A stretch of DNA of 64,000 nucleotides. Origin: Brienomyrus brachyistius. Its lineage: Eukaryota; Chordata; Actinopteri; Osteoglossiformes; Mormyridae. Position numbers and translations under genes: made by a program. Positions 36,801 through 51,400 of this stretch are shown here, in pieces. Numbering within the stretch: the first letter of the stretch is position 1; each line of letters begins with the position of its first letter. The notes beneath the pieces are model-generated. The model was not told the origin of the DNA. It did no database searches and saw only the letters and a program-made list of their open reading frames with translations. The stretch lies in NCBI RefSeq assembly GCF_023856365.1, contig NC_064555.1, forward strand, positions 11,187,754 through 11,251,753, in the 5' to 3' direction.

Positions 36801-38385
36801 GCCTACTAATGTTGTCAATAGATTAGGATTGGCAGATAGTTCACATTACAACCAAAGTAGAAGCAAAGAAATTGTTTTCTAATTTTGATCATAAGCAGCC
36901 TTCAAATTTCTTGTTTAAACCATTTATGTTGTGATCTCAAATAGTGTTCACTGAAGTACAATTAAAATACATTTCCTCTATTCATGTTAAGATAACAGCA
37001 AATTTGCATAAGCAATCACTTTGTAAACTACAAGAATGTCATTCAATTTTGATCAGTGCTGTATATAAGTTGCGCAGACAAAAGCACACGGTGCTTAACA
37101 CATGTGGCTGTAAGAACCCTCACACGGAAAAACTGTTGACCTCAAACAGTGACAGGTTCTGAGGGAGATGTAAACAGAACTGGCCGGGAGCGACACAAGC
37201 AGTGTGTGTATGTTTGTGACAAAGATGTGTGCAAACAATGAAGGAAACAAAAGGAAGACAGATGAAAAACACGAAAAGTGGACACATTTGATCCAGCACG
37301 TTTTTTACAGCTTCCAGATTTTTGTTAGTGTTTATATTAAAAAAAAAAGCCTAAAGAGTTTGAAGCCACAGGTTGTCAAGGGTCCTTTTTATTGTAGTAC
37401 TGTAAATGTGCTCTGTGCAGGGAAAAAGCAACCACTCTGGAAAGCTACTCAGTATACAGCATGATGGTGTCAGATATTTACATTGTCTGGGGCTCATACT
37501 AGAATAGGGCCACTTTAATTGTACCGTTAAAGGCGGCACTTACTCTGAACCAATCAGCGACTCTGCAAAATGCCTAAGTCAACTAACGCAGGGAGTAAGA
37601 GGCTTGTTTCAGCATTTCACTGTACTTTCCTACCAATTTGTCACTTTCAGTAATGACACCAGCTTAAAGGCATGCAGATGCCAGCTGGAGCATGAATGTG
37701 GATGGCAAGAAAAATACTTATGAAATTGCTGAAAAGGCACGACTGAGAATCAATAAATTTAAAATGCAATTATATATTGCAATAACAATTTTTAGAGAGA
37801 CTATAAAAGTGAATGATTCTTTTCATAAAAATCAGAGAAACAGGTGTGCAAATTCACCATGTCTGACGTGAACACACAAGTACTGCACATTCTGTCTCAG
37901 TTTCTTTCAAAGTCAGGAGATCGCCCTGACGGGAAGGGCATAGACAAAGGGGCCAAACTGGATAAGGCTGAATCACACATGTTTGGCTAGTAAGTGATGA
38001 ACTTTATATTAGCCTGGTGCTGCCTACACATGCAGGTGTGGCAGCGCAACATCAGAGCACCTCAGAGCTGCAGACACACAAACAGCATTGGAAAAGATGC
38101 AATGAAGCCTCTGTTTGTGGGTGTGACTAAGCGAGTTTAAACACCCCCCCCCCCAATTGACCAAGATAAACATGTACCAATCTAAAAAGTGCCAAGCTTT
38201 TCAACTCGAAATTTTTAATGGCACTGTGGGAGGACATTTCCATTGGCTGTCCAGCATAACAGGAACTAAATGTGTGCAGTACTCATTCTTAAGTGAGGCT
38301 TCCTGAGCTAAACCTGCAACTCTGCTCACTCCACCCAAATATATCTTTTTAATTATCCATTTACTCAGAGGTTTCACCGAAAGTA

Positions 38386-39473
38386 TCAGTGCTGATGGGG
38401 TAAGAAAGGTCGCCTGGGGGTGTCAGGTGGCCCCCTTTTGGGGGGGGCACTAAAATAAGAGCGCATGGGTGGGAGTAAAGTAGGCCCAGAATGTGTTCCA
38501 TAGGGAGGGTGAAGGGGCCCGGGGGACCGGGCAGGTAACTGGGAAGGGGGGACCCTAGGCCAGGAGAGGGCAGTGGGAGGGGGGGGGCACCCCTGACCAC
38601 TTTCCATACCGCTGCCTATCCAGGGAGGAGGGCCTCCATGAACCACACTGCTTCTACCCCCCACATAGGCTCTCTGCTCTGTTCTAGGGGGAGTAGGTCT
38701 GCCGTACTTCTGGCCCTGGGCAGGACGGGAAAGGAATTGTAGGGGTGGTGGGGGCAGTGTGGGAATCGGAGGCAGTGGCTTGCTGAAAAAAGCAGATGGT
38801 GGATGCTGAGGTGGGGCTTCACCTGTGCATGCTGCAGACTGCCTTCCCTCACAGGGGGGCTTTGGGACAGGTAGGGGAGCACCCCGTCCCGTGTGCGCAG
38901 CCAGTGAAGACAGACCCTTCGCAGAGCAGCCGCTGCTCCAAATGCCCACCTGTCTGCATTCAGCTTCTGCCCCCACGCTAGGAGCAGAGGTAACCCACGT
39001 CTCAATGCTCTGGCTATGCTGCTGGGACTCTGCCCGCCAGGCAGGGGCGCCACTACCTCCTCGCCCGGCCAGCCCTGCGGCAGGCTGCTCCATCTCCTCG
39101 TCCTGCGTGGGCGTTCCTCCCTCTTCGTCACGCAGGGGGGTGCCTTCTGCGTTCTCAGCGATAGGCAATGGGCTCCCCCCACGCAAGGCTGACCCATTCA
39201 GAGCAAAGCCAGGGTTTCCTTGAAGGAACTTTTGTATTTTGGCTTCCAGATTTGAGGGAGGGGATGACCCATCGGGGCTGGGCTCCTGCTCCTTGCCTTG
39301 GTCACCCGGGGCTCCGGGTTCTAGGCCAAGTGGCCCGGCACAGTCCCGACCTGATGGGGAACACAAATCCTTAGGGGAAGTGTGGCTGCTGCTGACTGGG
39401 GGTGACACAGACCCAGAGCTTGGGGCCACAGGGGAGGAGCCCACAGCTGGAACCTGCTGAAGGGACGGCACAT
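38386..39473 (-). CDS. rprd2: RPRD2 terminal coding exon 10 (residues 492-852)
   Basis: Acceptor tcctcag at 39,474-39,475; TGA stop at 38,388-38,386. 361 residues of Ser/Pro/Gly-rich, probably disordered sequence with conserved islands [35 protein letters not shown] and a basic C-terminus. CpG and GC are high. It is much shorter than the mammalian last exon. Confidence 0.92.
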
Positions 39474-42400
39474 CTGAGGAGAGACAAGGTGGAAGACATG
39501 TTGCTCATCAACAAAGCCACAAAGCAAAGTGTGGAAAAGACCCCTCCTGAAAGGACAGGAGAGGCATGCACTCACCCTGCAGCTCGGCACCACGGCCCTG
39601 TGTCCTGGAGAGGGCGCTCAGGAGGCCCTGGGGGCTGGTGTCCACGCGGGACAGCAGGCTGGCCAGGGAGCCACCTGCTGCAGGGGCGGGGGCAGGGCCA
39701 CGAGCAGAATGGGGGCTCTGGAGAGGGACAGAACCCATTCCTGAAAGAGAATGACAGCATATCTTTAAAGAAATTAATAGCAAGACACACATACACCCCT
39801 TCACATTCATAGACTTGACATTCACGGATTCACTTATTCGAGATTGTCTATGAACAATTAAACAGGAGTATTTTTGGAGCCTGCTGAAAGGTCACAGAAA
39901 CAGGACCATGATACATAAATCAAAAACAATATTGAAAACAACTTAGATCACACAAAATCATATAATATTCCCTAATTTGTTAGTGTAAATACATACTGTA
40001 TATTTTAACATTAAAGGATTGGCTTGGCACTTCTTTGTCTCAGCAACCAGCCTTATTCATGTGTTAGCCATCTTTGTAACCGTGGAATATTGCATTTCTC
40101 GCAATAACTTAAACTTTTCAGTGCCACTAATTTTGCATTTTTAAAAATGGATCCAAAATGTCATGCTGCCAATGAGCACGGTAGTAACTTTGTACATACA
40201 GGGGCATAACTTTGATGATTTGTGTATTATATAATGAGGTCTAGATATAACAAAAAAAAAAGTAAAATAATTTCTATTATTATATATATATATTCTAAAA
40301 CATGCATGTTTAGAAATTGGTCATAAACAGAAGTTTATTCAGGCTAGCAGACTATGGAGGGGGGGCACGAGGAAGAGAGCGAGATCTCACCAGCACCCTT
40401 CATGGCAGAGGTGAGGCTGCTGAGGATGGAGCTGATCTTGCCCAGGTCCACGTTGGCTAGGCTGAGGGGCGCTGTCAGTGCAGGGGCACTGGGAGGCAGA
40501 GCTTCATGTGTGCTTTTAGCCGCCCTGGCTGGCAGTAACGTCTGAGCACTCATGGGGAGTGGCTTCTCCATATGCCGCTCAACTATGGACATATCAAAGC
40601 AGCTTCAATCTAAGGCTCACATTTTGGCCTTGTTCTATCACACTGTAGACGCAGCCCTGAACCACGGCAAGTTATGGATCGCGCCAGTGGAGCCTGTGTC
40701 AGAATATAAGGCACAGGGTAATCACCAGGGCCCTGGGGTCCTTTATACATACAATGAGAGTGAACTGACAGGGGCCGTTGACGCTGCCCTCCCCCCCCGC
40801 ATACACATTGTGAACTGACCACCCGGGGCACCAAAACGTACTGTCCAAACTTGAAAGGAGGATACTTCAGCAGTTAAGTTGTGGGGGCTTTGGCCAATCG
40901 ACATGCGCAGTGGTGTAGGATTCACATCATGGTCATTGGCCCCCACCCTCAATATGCTGATTGGCATTTTACAGTATACCTTCATAAGAATGTAAATTCA
41001 GAATAGAAAGGAACATTGAAGGACATTAATCTGCCTATATCCTGGCTACCATTACTCTACAACATGTGGTCATTCAAAAGCTTACATTAATTTCGTGTAC
41101 TTGTATCCAAGACAAATTTTTAGTAAAATGACATCCCTCTGTCACTTACACACAGGCCAATTATACTAGCTAGTTCAAGACCTGACAAATGAAAACATAG
41201 CAAGCTAGCAAAAACACAACTAGTGATGATTTAAATCCCTTGGCACGAGTGTAACCATGACATGTAATGTTGGGCGCTTCTTTATTCACAGTTTATAAAT
41301 TAAAGATTACAGTATGTTAGCATACATGTTAATGTATTGTTAGCAAGCAGTGGTGGCTGTGGTTATCATCCCAGCTAGACAGTTACTAGTGATAAACAAA
41401 AGACAAGCCACAACACAGCAAGCTAGCTAAAACGTAAAGCCTTAGTAATGGAACATAATCCAGACTCTTCATGCGATATGTGCATTGTACCTGCAGGTGC
41501 ACACCCCGATAGGCAGGTGCACAGAGGCCTCACAGGACCATGATCCGACCGTGCCCTAGAGAAGGGAATCCGATTTGGAACCGGTTCTTATTGTTGCGAA
41601 GAACCGGAATCGCACGCCTCCGATTCTTCTAATGATTTATCCGGACTTTTCGCGTCACACGAAATGACGTCACATGCCTCGACTTGGAGTCCACATGACG
41701 GAGCGTGTGAAGCGGTCCAGGGCATGGCTACATTTTACAAAGAAGGACAACAATTGCGCAGTGTGCAACCAAGGCAAAGCTGTTGTCACTGCTAAGGGTG
41801 GTAACACTTGCTTATGCAATTAAGCTGTCAACATAACATTACATTTAAAAATTGTCATGTTTTCGCCACTCCGCCGATTGCAAGCTCCGTGGTCTCCGTG
41901 ATCACGGGTAACTAACTACAGCGCCTTATCCTACAGGCACGTTTTCTGAAACATAAACGAATTATGTATACACGTGTTTCATCCATTTTAGAAGATGACA
42001 TGCAGGGCGGCAACGATAACTCCTCTGAGGCAGCAATTGAGTCATGCACGGAAAAACAAAACCCGTTCACGCTAGCTTTCCAGGCAGCAAAATGTAATGA
42101 GAAGTGCCACCAGGCTGAGAGAGTTTGTGGTGAAAGGTTTGCATCCTTTCACCACAGCAGAGCAAAAAACTTTTCGGTAGGAACTGGTAGTCAAATGCTT
42201 TCATCAGTAAGTTTAAGTGCGTTTAACATGATAACCCCTTTATAAGGGTAGCCTTATCGTACCAAAATATTTTTATTTTAATTTATTGTTCATATCACAC
42301 TACAGCTAACACAACAGCTGCTTATGGTGCTGAAAACTTTTTTTTTTATATGTAGCTAACCAGGTCTAATTACCTGCCCACAAAATTACAATCAGTGATA

Positions 42401-45400
42401 AATTAATATTTGATTATTTTACAGTGATTAGGAATTGATAAGGGAATTGATAAAGAACCAGATGGATAAGAAGAATCGATGACGGCACCGACATCAATTT
42501 AACGATTCCCATCCCCACCTTGCCGTGAACTCTATCTGTGCAGCTCCTGTAGGATGGCTCCACAGTATACAACCCCAAACCAGGAAAAGTTGTTTTGAGA
42601 ATTTTGAAACAGAAAATGACAACCCCTTATTATTCAACACCTTAAGATGCATTTTCAGGAAGAATGGGACAAATTAACACCTGAAACGCTTCATTGCTTG
42701 GTATCCTCCGTGCCAAAGCATCTTTTAATTGCAACATTACAAAGTGGCAAATGCTTTACTGTCACAACTTTTTTTGGAATGTGTTGCAGGCCTGAAATGT
42801 AGAAATGTATGTACATTAACAAATGAAGTTACTGACAAAACCTTACGGTGCTACTGTCTGCAATGAAACAAAAGTCAGTTTCAGAATCTCTGCTTTTTAT
42901 CTGCATTTTCCATATGGTCCCAACTTTTTCTGCTTGGGGGTGCATTTCTCCTTGTATACCTAAGCTGCCCTAGGAGCGGAGTGCTCCAGCCACTCACCTA
43001 TGATAGATGTACCCTCTGGTTCCTCTCCCTCACACAGCTCCATGTCTTCCACATCCCTATTGTCCCACTGCCCATGTGCAAGGCCAACCGCTGACAGGGC
43101 GCCTCCCAGGACACAGCGGCTCCCACGATCCCTGGGCACTGGCTCTGGCACTGCCTCACCGTTGCCATGGGAAGGTGACTCAGAGTCAGCGGGGGATGGC
43201 GCATCTTCCAAGGGTGAGGGCACAGGCGAGCTGTCTAAATTCGGAAGTGTTGACTTGAGAGCATCCAGCTTCTGCTTCAGGTTTGAAACACGGCTGGCAA
43301 AGGAAGTGTAGGCCTGTTGGGAAGATTCAGCTTAGACAATGTGTGCAAAGTTGGCCATTCAGAACACCTCGCATTGCATTTACTACTTTTAGCTGGTCTC
43401 CAGCTAATGTTAAATGTCACTCATCTACTCAAATAAGCACTGGGGGGGGGGAAACTTACTTTTGCGATGATCTTGACCTCCCTGTACTGCATTTCATAGA
43501 ATACATCTGCATTGTTCATCCACTCCAGCAGGTGGTGCCCTTCCTTCACTTGCTGTTCGAGGAAGCCCACAAACTCCTGTACTTTTCTATTATCATTCTC
43601 AAAGTCCCTGGAAAACTTCTTACCACCTTCCTTGTCTGAAGGACAACACATGGCAAAAAAGACAGCTTACTCAAACAGACTGAACTGTAAAGAAAGATCA
43701 CAGCTTGCGGTGGCAATTTAATGTGCGATAAACATCTCTGCTGTCACATGAACGAAAGAGAGAAAAGGCCCCACCCTTTAGCCTCTTAAAGGCGTTGGTG
43801 CTGCAGATGTCCATTTTCAGGGCAGCCAGCTGCTTCTCCTTCAGCTCGGCCACCTGCTGTGAGCTCCTGTATGCTGAAAGCTGCTGGCTGAAGGCCTGTG
43901 GCTGCAACAGGTACATAAGGCACAATTACAGTGGGGGATAAACTGCAGGGGGCACAGGCACGATAAGGCAGGGCTAAGATATGCAACCTTCATTTAAAAG
44001 AAAGAACCTTACCACAAATTCTGCTACAATCTTGGCCTTTAGAGGGGCTTTGGGGTTGACTGGCACTGTAGGACAAGAAGCAGGAGGCAATACGCAGTAT
44101 AGTTTAAGAAGAAGAAAAAAAAAAAAAATAAAAAAAAAAAAATCGGTCTCAAGTTTACTGCCACTGCTTTTGCATGAGCACAGCACGCAATCTGCAAGAC
44201 AACCTTATCATTTTTGTCCTTTCTGTTGGACTGATTCATAGACTGGGGGCGGCATGGTGGTGCAGTGGTTAGCACTGTTGCCTCACACCTCTGGGCCCCG
44301 GGTTCGAGTCTCTGCTGGGGTCACATGTATGTGGAGTTTGCATGTTCTCCCCATGTCGTCGTGGGGTTTCCTCCGGGTGCTCCGGTTTCCCCCCACAGTC
44401 CAAAAACATGCTGAGGCTAATTGGAGTTACTAAATTGCCCGTAGGTGTGCGTGTGAGAGTGAATGGTGTGTGATCCATTGAAAAATGGATGGATGGATGA
44501 TTCATAGACTGTATGGAGTATTTGAGAGAAATTAAGCAAAAAATGAGGGAAGAAGAGATATCACGAAAAGCCATTCATATTCCGTTGTAATATTTTGTAT
44601 TTTAAAATGAAAATGAGCCAAAGCAAGTGATTTGTTTGTGGCCACAACTCGCGGCAACACTAAGTTATTTGACAGACTGTTGGTAGATAAGTTAAAGGTA
44701 GATAAGTTCTACATTTGGCTAACTTGAATGTCTTCCATCCAACCATTTTCCAAACCGCTTAACCTACTGGGTCGCGGGGGGTCTGGAGCCTATCCCAGAA
44801 GCAATGGGCACAAGGCAGGGATGGGGGGCCAGCCAATCGCAGGGCACACTCACATACCAGTCACTCACATGGGGAGAACATGCAAACTCCACACACATGA
44901 CCCTGGCAGAGACTCGAACCCAGGGCCCAGAGGTGTGAGGCAACAGTGCTAACCACTGCACCACCATGCCGCCCCAACTTGAATGTCTTCTAAGATGTAT
45001 TTGCTTTGCAGTCGTGTTGTGGTGATATTCAAGTTCTGCTTTGCAGTACTGACAGACAACTGCAGTAATCGAGTTTAGTCAAGTAATTGTGACAGCTGTA
45101 GTTTGTAGTGATATTAGTCTTTTCAACAGTTAAGCTGATTTGTATAACTGAGCAGCCTAAATATAAACAGGACTTCTTTTTTGCTGTTGTCACACCAACC
45201 TGCAGGGGTCCCTTTGTTAGCCAGGCTGGCTCTAAGGTCCGAGATCAGCTCCTGGGGGTAGATGTTCCTCTCGGACCAGATAGTCAGGATCCTCTCCACA
45301 GACCTGCGCACCTTTGACTCCCTGCCATTAACAAGTCGACGTTGTACACAGTGAGCTACAGGACATTCCCAGTACACATGGTACTCCATGTTTCTATACA

Positions 45401-48400
45401 TTTAATATGTCTTCGACTTTATGTTAGCCGGGGATGTGCAGCAAGGCAGCAGTGGAAGCAGCAAGTGAAGCACTTACCGCACCAGTAGAGCTGCCTGCGG
45501 AAGCACCTCAGCAAAGGATGTGCGGTACACAATGGCGTTTTTCCTCTTGCAGTTCTGGATCACATCGTTGGCAAGGTAGAACAGGTTTAACCTGTGGGCA
45601 GCCGCCGCTGAGAAGGGATTGTGGAGACTGTTAGACAACAATGGCACCGCGTGGCCGAGGGCGGGCTGGATCCTCACAAACATGACTGTGTGCTCAAATG
45701 TGAGCCATTAAGAAAGCAGCAAAATGTTGAGCAGTTTGGTCTGTTTTTTTTAATACGAGTAAAGACAATATGGAAAACATGACAGAACAGTGTTTTTCCA
45801 GCACAAATAGGGGTTAAAGGGGTTCAACGTAAATTTGAGGTTGCTGTAGTCAATTAGAAGCGGTACTGACTGCATCTGGAAGTTCAAGATGTGTCAACCT
45901 TAAGATCAAGCCAGAAACAGCAAACTCAGCTCAGTCATAGGTGCAAGTGAAGTAAGCACTGAATCCCCAAGGACAGCAAAGTCTGCAGCAGGAGCGTATC
46001 CATTTTTCCAGCATGCAGGAGGAGAGCAAGTAGCCACAGAAACAGCAGTGGCAGGAAAGATATGAGTAATATAGTTTACATTTATTCTGAGGCAGACAAC
46101 CTAAATGCAGACATGCATCACCTACTGACCAGGTTCTGTTCCTACTACAGATGTCCATTTAGATTTTTTGTCACCGATAATTACTATGTGTTAATCGACT
46201 ATTAACCATTAAAAAATAAGACAAAAAAGTGTACTACACTGAATGGAAGTGAGTCTGTCATCAAATTCCAAAATACCTAAACAAAAGTCTTTTAAAAATG
46301 AGAAGTGCTTTATTTTTAAGTACAAATACTTCGTGATTTATGTAAATAATCAAAAAAAAAAATAATTAAGATTATCCAAACATTTAATCCTCCAGCACAA
46401 AGTGTAGGAAAATATTGTAAAACTCGAATGAACTGAAAGTAGCTAGAACTTTTTAACGTATAGCATGGAGAGTGCTGTAAAAAAAAAAAAAAAAAAAAAA
46501 AATCAGCTTCATATTGGATATACTTAATCTAGCCTAATTAATGATCAAATCCAGCATTTTAACAAAAGGGAAAGTCATCATGTTCACATCATAATATAAA
46601 AAAAAGAAACAGCACAACATAGCAATACATATAATCTCGTTTTCCAATGCATTCACCACTGGCTTGTTTAATTTTTTTCCTCAAACTGCCTTCACACGCA
46701 ACTTCAGAGATCATACAACCTGCTTGCACTTACAGCTCACAATATATTTTTCAATTCCATTCATCTGCTGTTCCACTTTCAATACCAGCACCCAAATGAC
46801 AGAAGGGAATGTACCATGATTACTATTCTGTTCCCTGACTGCAACACCCTCTGTATATCGAAATACAGTATTTTAAAATGTCAATCTTTGATTTAAAGAG
46901 TTTAAAAAAAGTGTAATGACAAACAAGAAACATTATGGGATAAAATATTCCATTTATAGTTAGAAATAAACAGTATCGTTTGAAAATTATCGGTTACACC
47001 AAAAGAGCAAACATGAAGTGAAACTTATTGCTTCATTGAAGAAATCCTCTATATGTATAAGGGTGACAAGGATTGCTTACTACCTCTACAGTGCTACCTT
47101 TATAAGTAACCAAATTAGTTGTGTGTTGAAAACTAATATGGTGACAAAGGGAAACTTGATAAGCATCAGCAACCATGCAAGAGAATGTGTATTCCAAATC
47201 CAAATAAATTAATTTTCAGCTCTTGTAATCTTAAGTAGGGTTATCACTATCGATTATATCAATAATCGAGTAATCTAGCAATTAATCAAGAAGTGTCTGA
47301 GTGTAGATCTCATCTGTGAGGCTAATTATCCAGTGACACCTGGCTGAGGAGAAAGGGAAGAGGTGGCACTATGTCCATTATTCTACTGTTCTGCGGTGGT
47401 ATTGCAAAAAAAAAACACGTACATCACAAAATTGACACTGCAATGTCCAGGGTGATCAATTATTTTCTCTTGTCTTTATATAAATCACCATCCTTCCACT
47501 GAAGACACTGGAGGGTTTCAACAGACATGATACAGAAAGAGTTTCTGTGAACCACGTGACCACTGAATAACTGAAATCTGAATGTTAATAAAGACAATAA
47601 CAATAAAAATCCATTATTTTTATTTATTTCATCTTCCGCTGTTTGGCAATATCTTGTATTCCAAACACGATACCGAGTAAAAATAAATGATTTGTTGGCA
47701 CAACTCACGGCAAGACCAACTTAGACAGAATCTTTTGGTAGATAACTATATAGCCAAATAGAATTTAATTTTCAATTCCTAAACATTGCAAAAACAGATA
47801 TCGCACTGTGAATCTTTTTAGCTCTGATACAAAATACATAAACAAAAAAATAAAGAATTATTAGTTAATATGGTACATAATCACCATATGTAACTCCATA
47901 AAAGATGATGTTGCTAAATCATGGGACTAACCTTTGGTTTAACAGCAATTACTTTGCCATACAGAAATCATGGAAAGGAAATTCAGCAAAATAATTTAAG
48001 TGAACGTGATGACACAGACAGGGTAGGCTACTCCAAGAGGCTGAATGGCACATATCTATGGCTAACCTTGCATTACTGGGTGAGTCTATCATACCCAAGT
48101 GTCTCCTTTGAAGAGGTATTTGCATTGCCGTCATCCTGTGATTATATTTAAGTTATGCTTTGCAATACTGACAGTCAAATGCATTTACCTTAACTTTTAA
48201 TGAGAAGTACTTCCACGCAACTGAGGTTTTTGCTCTTTATTTCGACCCTCATCCATTAAGCACTGTCTTCCTTCTGCCATATTGCTATGCTAGCAAGAAG
48301 GTAAATTTTAACTGATGTATTTTAATAATTGAGTAATCTCATTTAAATCGATTAATCATGACAGCTCTACTTGTAAGCCACCTAGGTAAACAGAGAAATC

Positions 48401-51400
48401 ATACGGCTATGCATCAAATAATCAGTTAAGCTGCAGCAGAGATATTTAGGAAATCTTATGATATAGAGCAATTTACAGACCACTAGGGGTACCAAATGGG
48501 ATTACTGGCTTAGTGAGGTTCCTTGAAGTTATATTTTAAATTGATGCGTTGTTTGTTTTTTATTATTTTAATGAAATTACCATTATGGATTTCTGAAACG
48601 CTACAAGAAATGTTTTCCTTTAATATCACTACGTAATTATGGAAGTAGTTCAAATTATCACAAAACAGAAAGGTGGTTTTACACCATGCGAAGTTTCTAT
48701 GGCATACCACAGCGCCAGCTAAAGTTAAAGACGAAATTCACAGGTGCTATTCTGGATGATGGACTGCCAGAAAAGGCAAAGCCATAAATTTGTCTGTCTG
48801 ATACCTTAGAACCTCCTTTGAAAAAGTGTTTGAGAAAATGTTTTGACTAGAATGGGCTTAATAGGTGATTAAAAATGTTAATTAAAAATCGATTAGATTA
48901 ATTGACCAATTGATAAGATAGCTGATAGATAAAATCATAGAAAAACAATTGTTAGTGGCAACCCTATTAATTGCAGATCACTTTTAAATTGGATATATTG
49001 TCATGGTAATTTACGCTGCACAGCTAACCTGCTCCAAGCAGGTCCACAGGGTTTTGGATTAAAACGGGTCTATTCCCCATCATTTCACCAATAATGTAAT
49101 AATGTAAATCTCCCTTTCAATAAAACTGAAGCCTTTAAGAGCCGCCCTTTGACTAAAAAGTATGGACTGGTCATAACACAGATTTTTTTTTTTTCCAATT
49201 TCAATCCAATTCAGTTCTGACAATAAGTGCAGGTATTACCTACCTCCTGCCTACCAAAGTGTGGCTCTTACTTTGCATTCTTAATTTTCAATGCCAATAC
49301 CCCCAGCCCACAGCCCTTCACAGCCTGCAGCTCCCCCGAGCGCACGCACAGACAAATGAGAAAATTTACCAAGCTGATAACCACTGAGGTAGTACGATTT
49401 AATGCTGATCAGGGCAATCAGGGTTAGATTAACTCACTAGAGCTGAGTTAAGTGCCTTATGCAAAATTCGATTTGTAGGCAGCCCGTGCCTCCATAAAAT
49501 GCCACAGCAGAATAAGTAATGCTTAGCATGCCAAAAAAGGCCTATCACAACAAACGAACTTCAAGAGTAGCATCTTGCTAAATGTAGTTTATCTGCTAAA
49601 AGAGAGAAGGTATTTCACCACTGTATCAGTGTTTAATATGTGTCACTCGGTTACACTCAAGTTCCTGCATCACCATTTTTGATTTTGATCAAAAAAATCC
49701 CCCAATACAATGGTAGGGAAACACTGGAATCTACACTGCTTTTTCTCGTATTACCCTTTACGAGGGCTGCCACTAATGACTAACTTTTTTTCCATCAATG
49801 AATCTGTCAAGCATTTTATCAATTGGTGAATTAGATTAATGTTCCTCCAGGAAATCAAACTGAACATTTCTTTAAGCTAATTTTATTTTGACAACAGCAT
49901 ACTGTATGCGACTGTTGGACTTTAGATAATGGACACCAGCTTTAAGACACTGTACAGTAGGGCTGTCACTTAACTGATATTTGAACATTCATTCAAACAT
50001 GATGTGAAAAATTCATATTTGAACGAGCCCATTCAAATTTTAAAATGTCACTAGCTTATAACACTGCTTGCTGTAATTTTGTAGTTTTCCGTCTATGGAG
50101 CCACTAAAAGGTCAGGGTGGGAAAATATTTTTTGAAAGCTTTGCATTCTGCTGCAATACCTTTGCAATCCCACTACACTTGCCCACTTGCTATTTGCTGC
50201 GACATCACAGCAAGGATACACCTAAATAATATAGACATGTCCTTTAAAAAAAGAGTGTTTTAAGCATTAAACTATGTGGGACAATGCACACCATGTAACT
50301 TAAATATGTATAAAAACACATAAATAATATTAACTGCAATTGGCATGTGCATGCGCGCGCACACACACACCGAAACACAAAAAGTTAAGCACCCAGACAG
50401 AGTTGTGGAAATGAAATGAATCTGCATGTGGTGAAAGGTCATGTGACTATATCGCAATGAATATATCATCAGATCAACCAGACAACAGAGTTGGCAGTAT
50501 GGGCACACTGCTGGTCCCATGTCAGTAGAGTGTGGCATCCTACCGGGCCTGGATACATGCGACGATACAGTGCAGAAGGGAGTCATACAGTCGTCGTATC
50601 CTGTTCTGTGGCAAGTCAGCCCACGGCTGTTGTAACTGGCTCTTGAGATCCTGCAGATTAGCACTGGATCTGAGTTGACGTCCGAGCTGATCACACACGT
50701 TTGATTGGGGAAAGATCGGGGGACCTGGCTGGCCACAGGAGGACCTCAAGATGACGCAGGCAGCCCATAGATACACGTGCCCTGTATGGACAGGCACTGT
50801 CTTGTTGAAAGACAGTACCAGGGTGCTGTCTCAGGAGGGGTAAGACATGCAGACGCAGGATGTCATTCACATAGCGCTGTGCTGTCAAGGTCTCCCGAAT
50901 CACTACCAGAGATGGACCTGAAGTCATACCCTATGGCTCCTCCCACCATGATGCCAGGAGTAATTACATTACAGTTACATTAGCAGGATTGGTCCTCTCC
51001 CCTTGGCGCCGCCATACATGCACACGACGGTCATTCACTGTAATGCAGAACAGATTTATCACTGAACATGGTACAACGTCACTCATCATCAGTCCATGCC
51101 TTCCAGTTAGGGCACCACTCCAAATGCAGTCGTGTCTGTGCTGATGTTAACGGAGAACTCATTGTCTGGCTGATGCCAGTCATCGAGACACGGTGTGGGA
51201 TGACACAGGGGGTTGCACAGAGTTCAATATCTTAGTCCAGATAGCAGGCACAGATGTCATGGACTTCTGTAATGCTTGGCACAAAATACCACGATCACAT
51301 CTGTATGCCCCACATGCTGGGCAATTGAACGATACAACTACTCGGCCTCATGTAAACCCACAATGCGACCCCTATAAAACTGCATCAGTTGCTGGTAATA

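Larger units (their letters stand above)
27100..38385. other. Intergenic region between CERS2 and RPRD2, rich in repeats
   Basis: Apart from the listed elements I find no protein-coding exon or RNA gene. Stretches such as 29,700-31,980 and 32,050-33,500 are AT-rich and featureless to my reading. The right edge should include the RPRD2 3' UTR; a minus-strand AATAAA lies at 37,393-37,388. Confidence 0.5.

Noticed and set aside
38825..39223. Plus-strand ORF of 132 codons opposite RPRD2
   Set aside because: It is the antisense shadow of the GC-rich last RPRD2 exon.
39402..39812. Plus-strand ORF of 136 codons opposite RPRD2 exons 9-10
   Set aside because: It crosses a supported RPRD2 intron and its composition mirrors the opposite strand.
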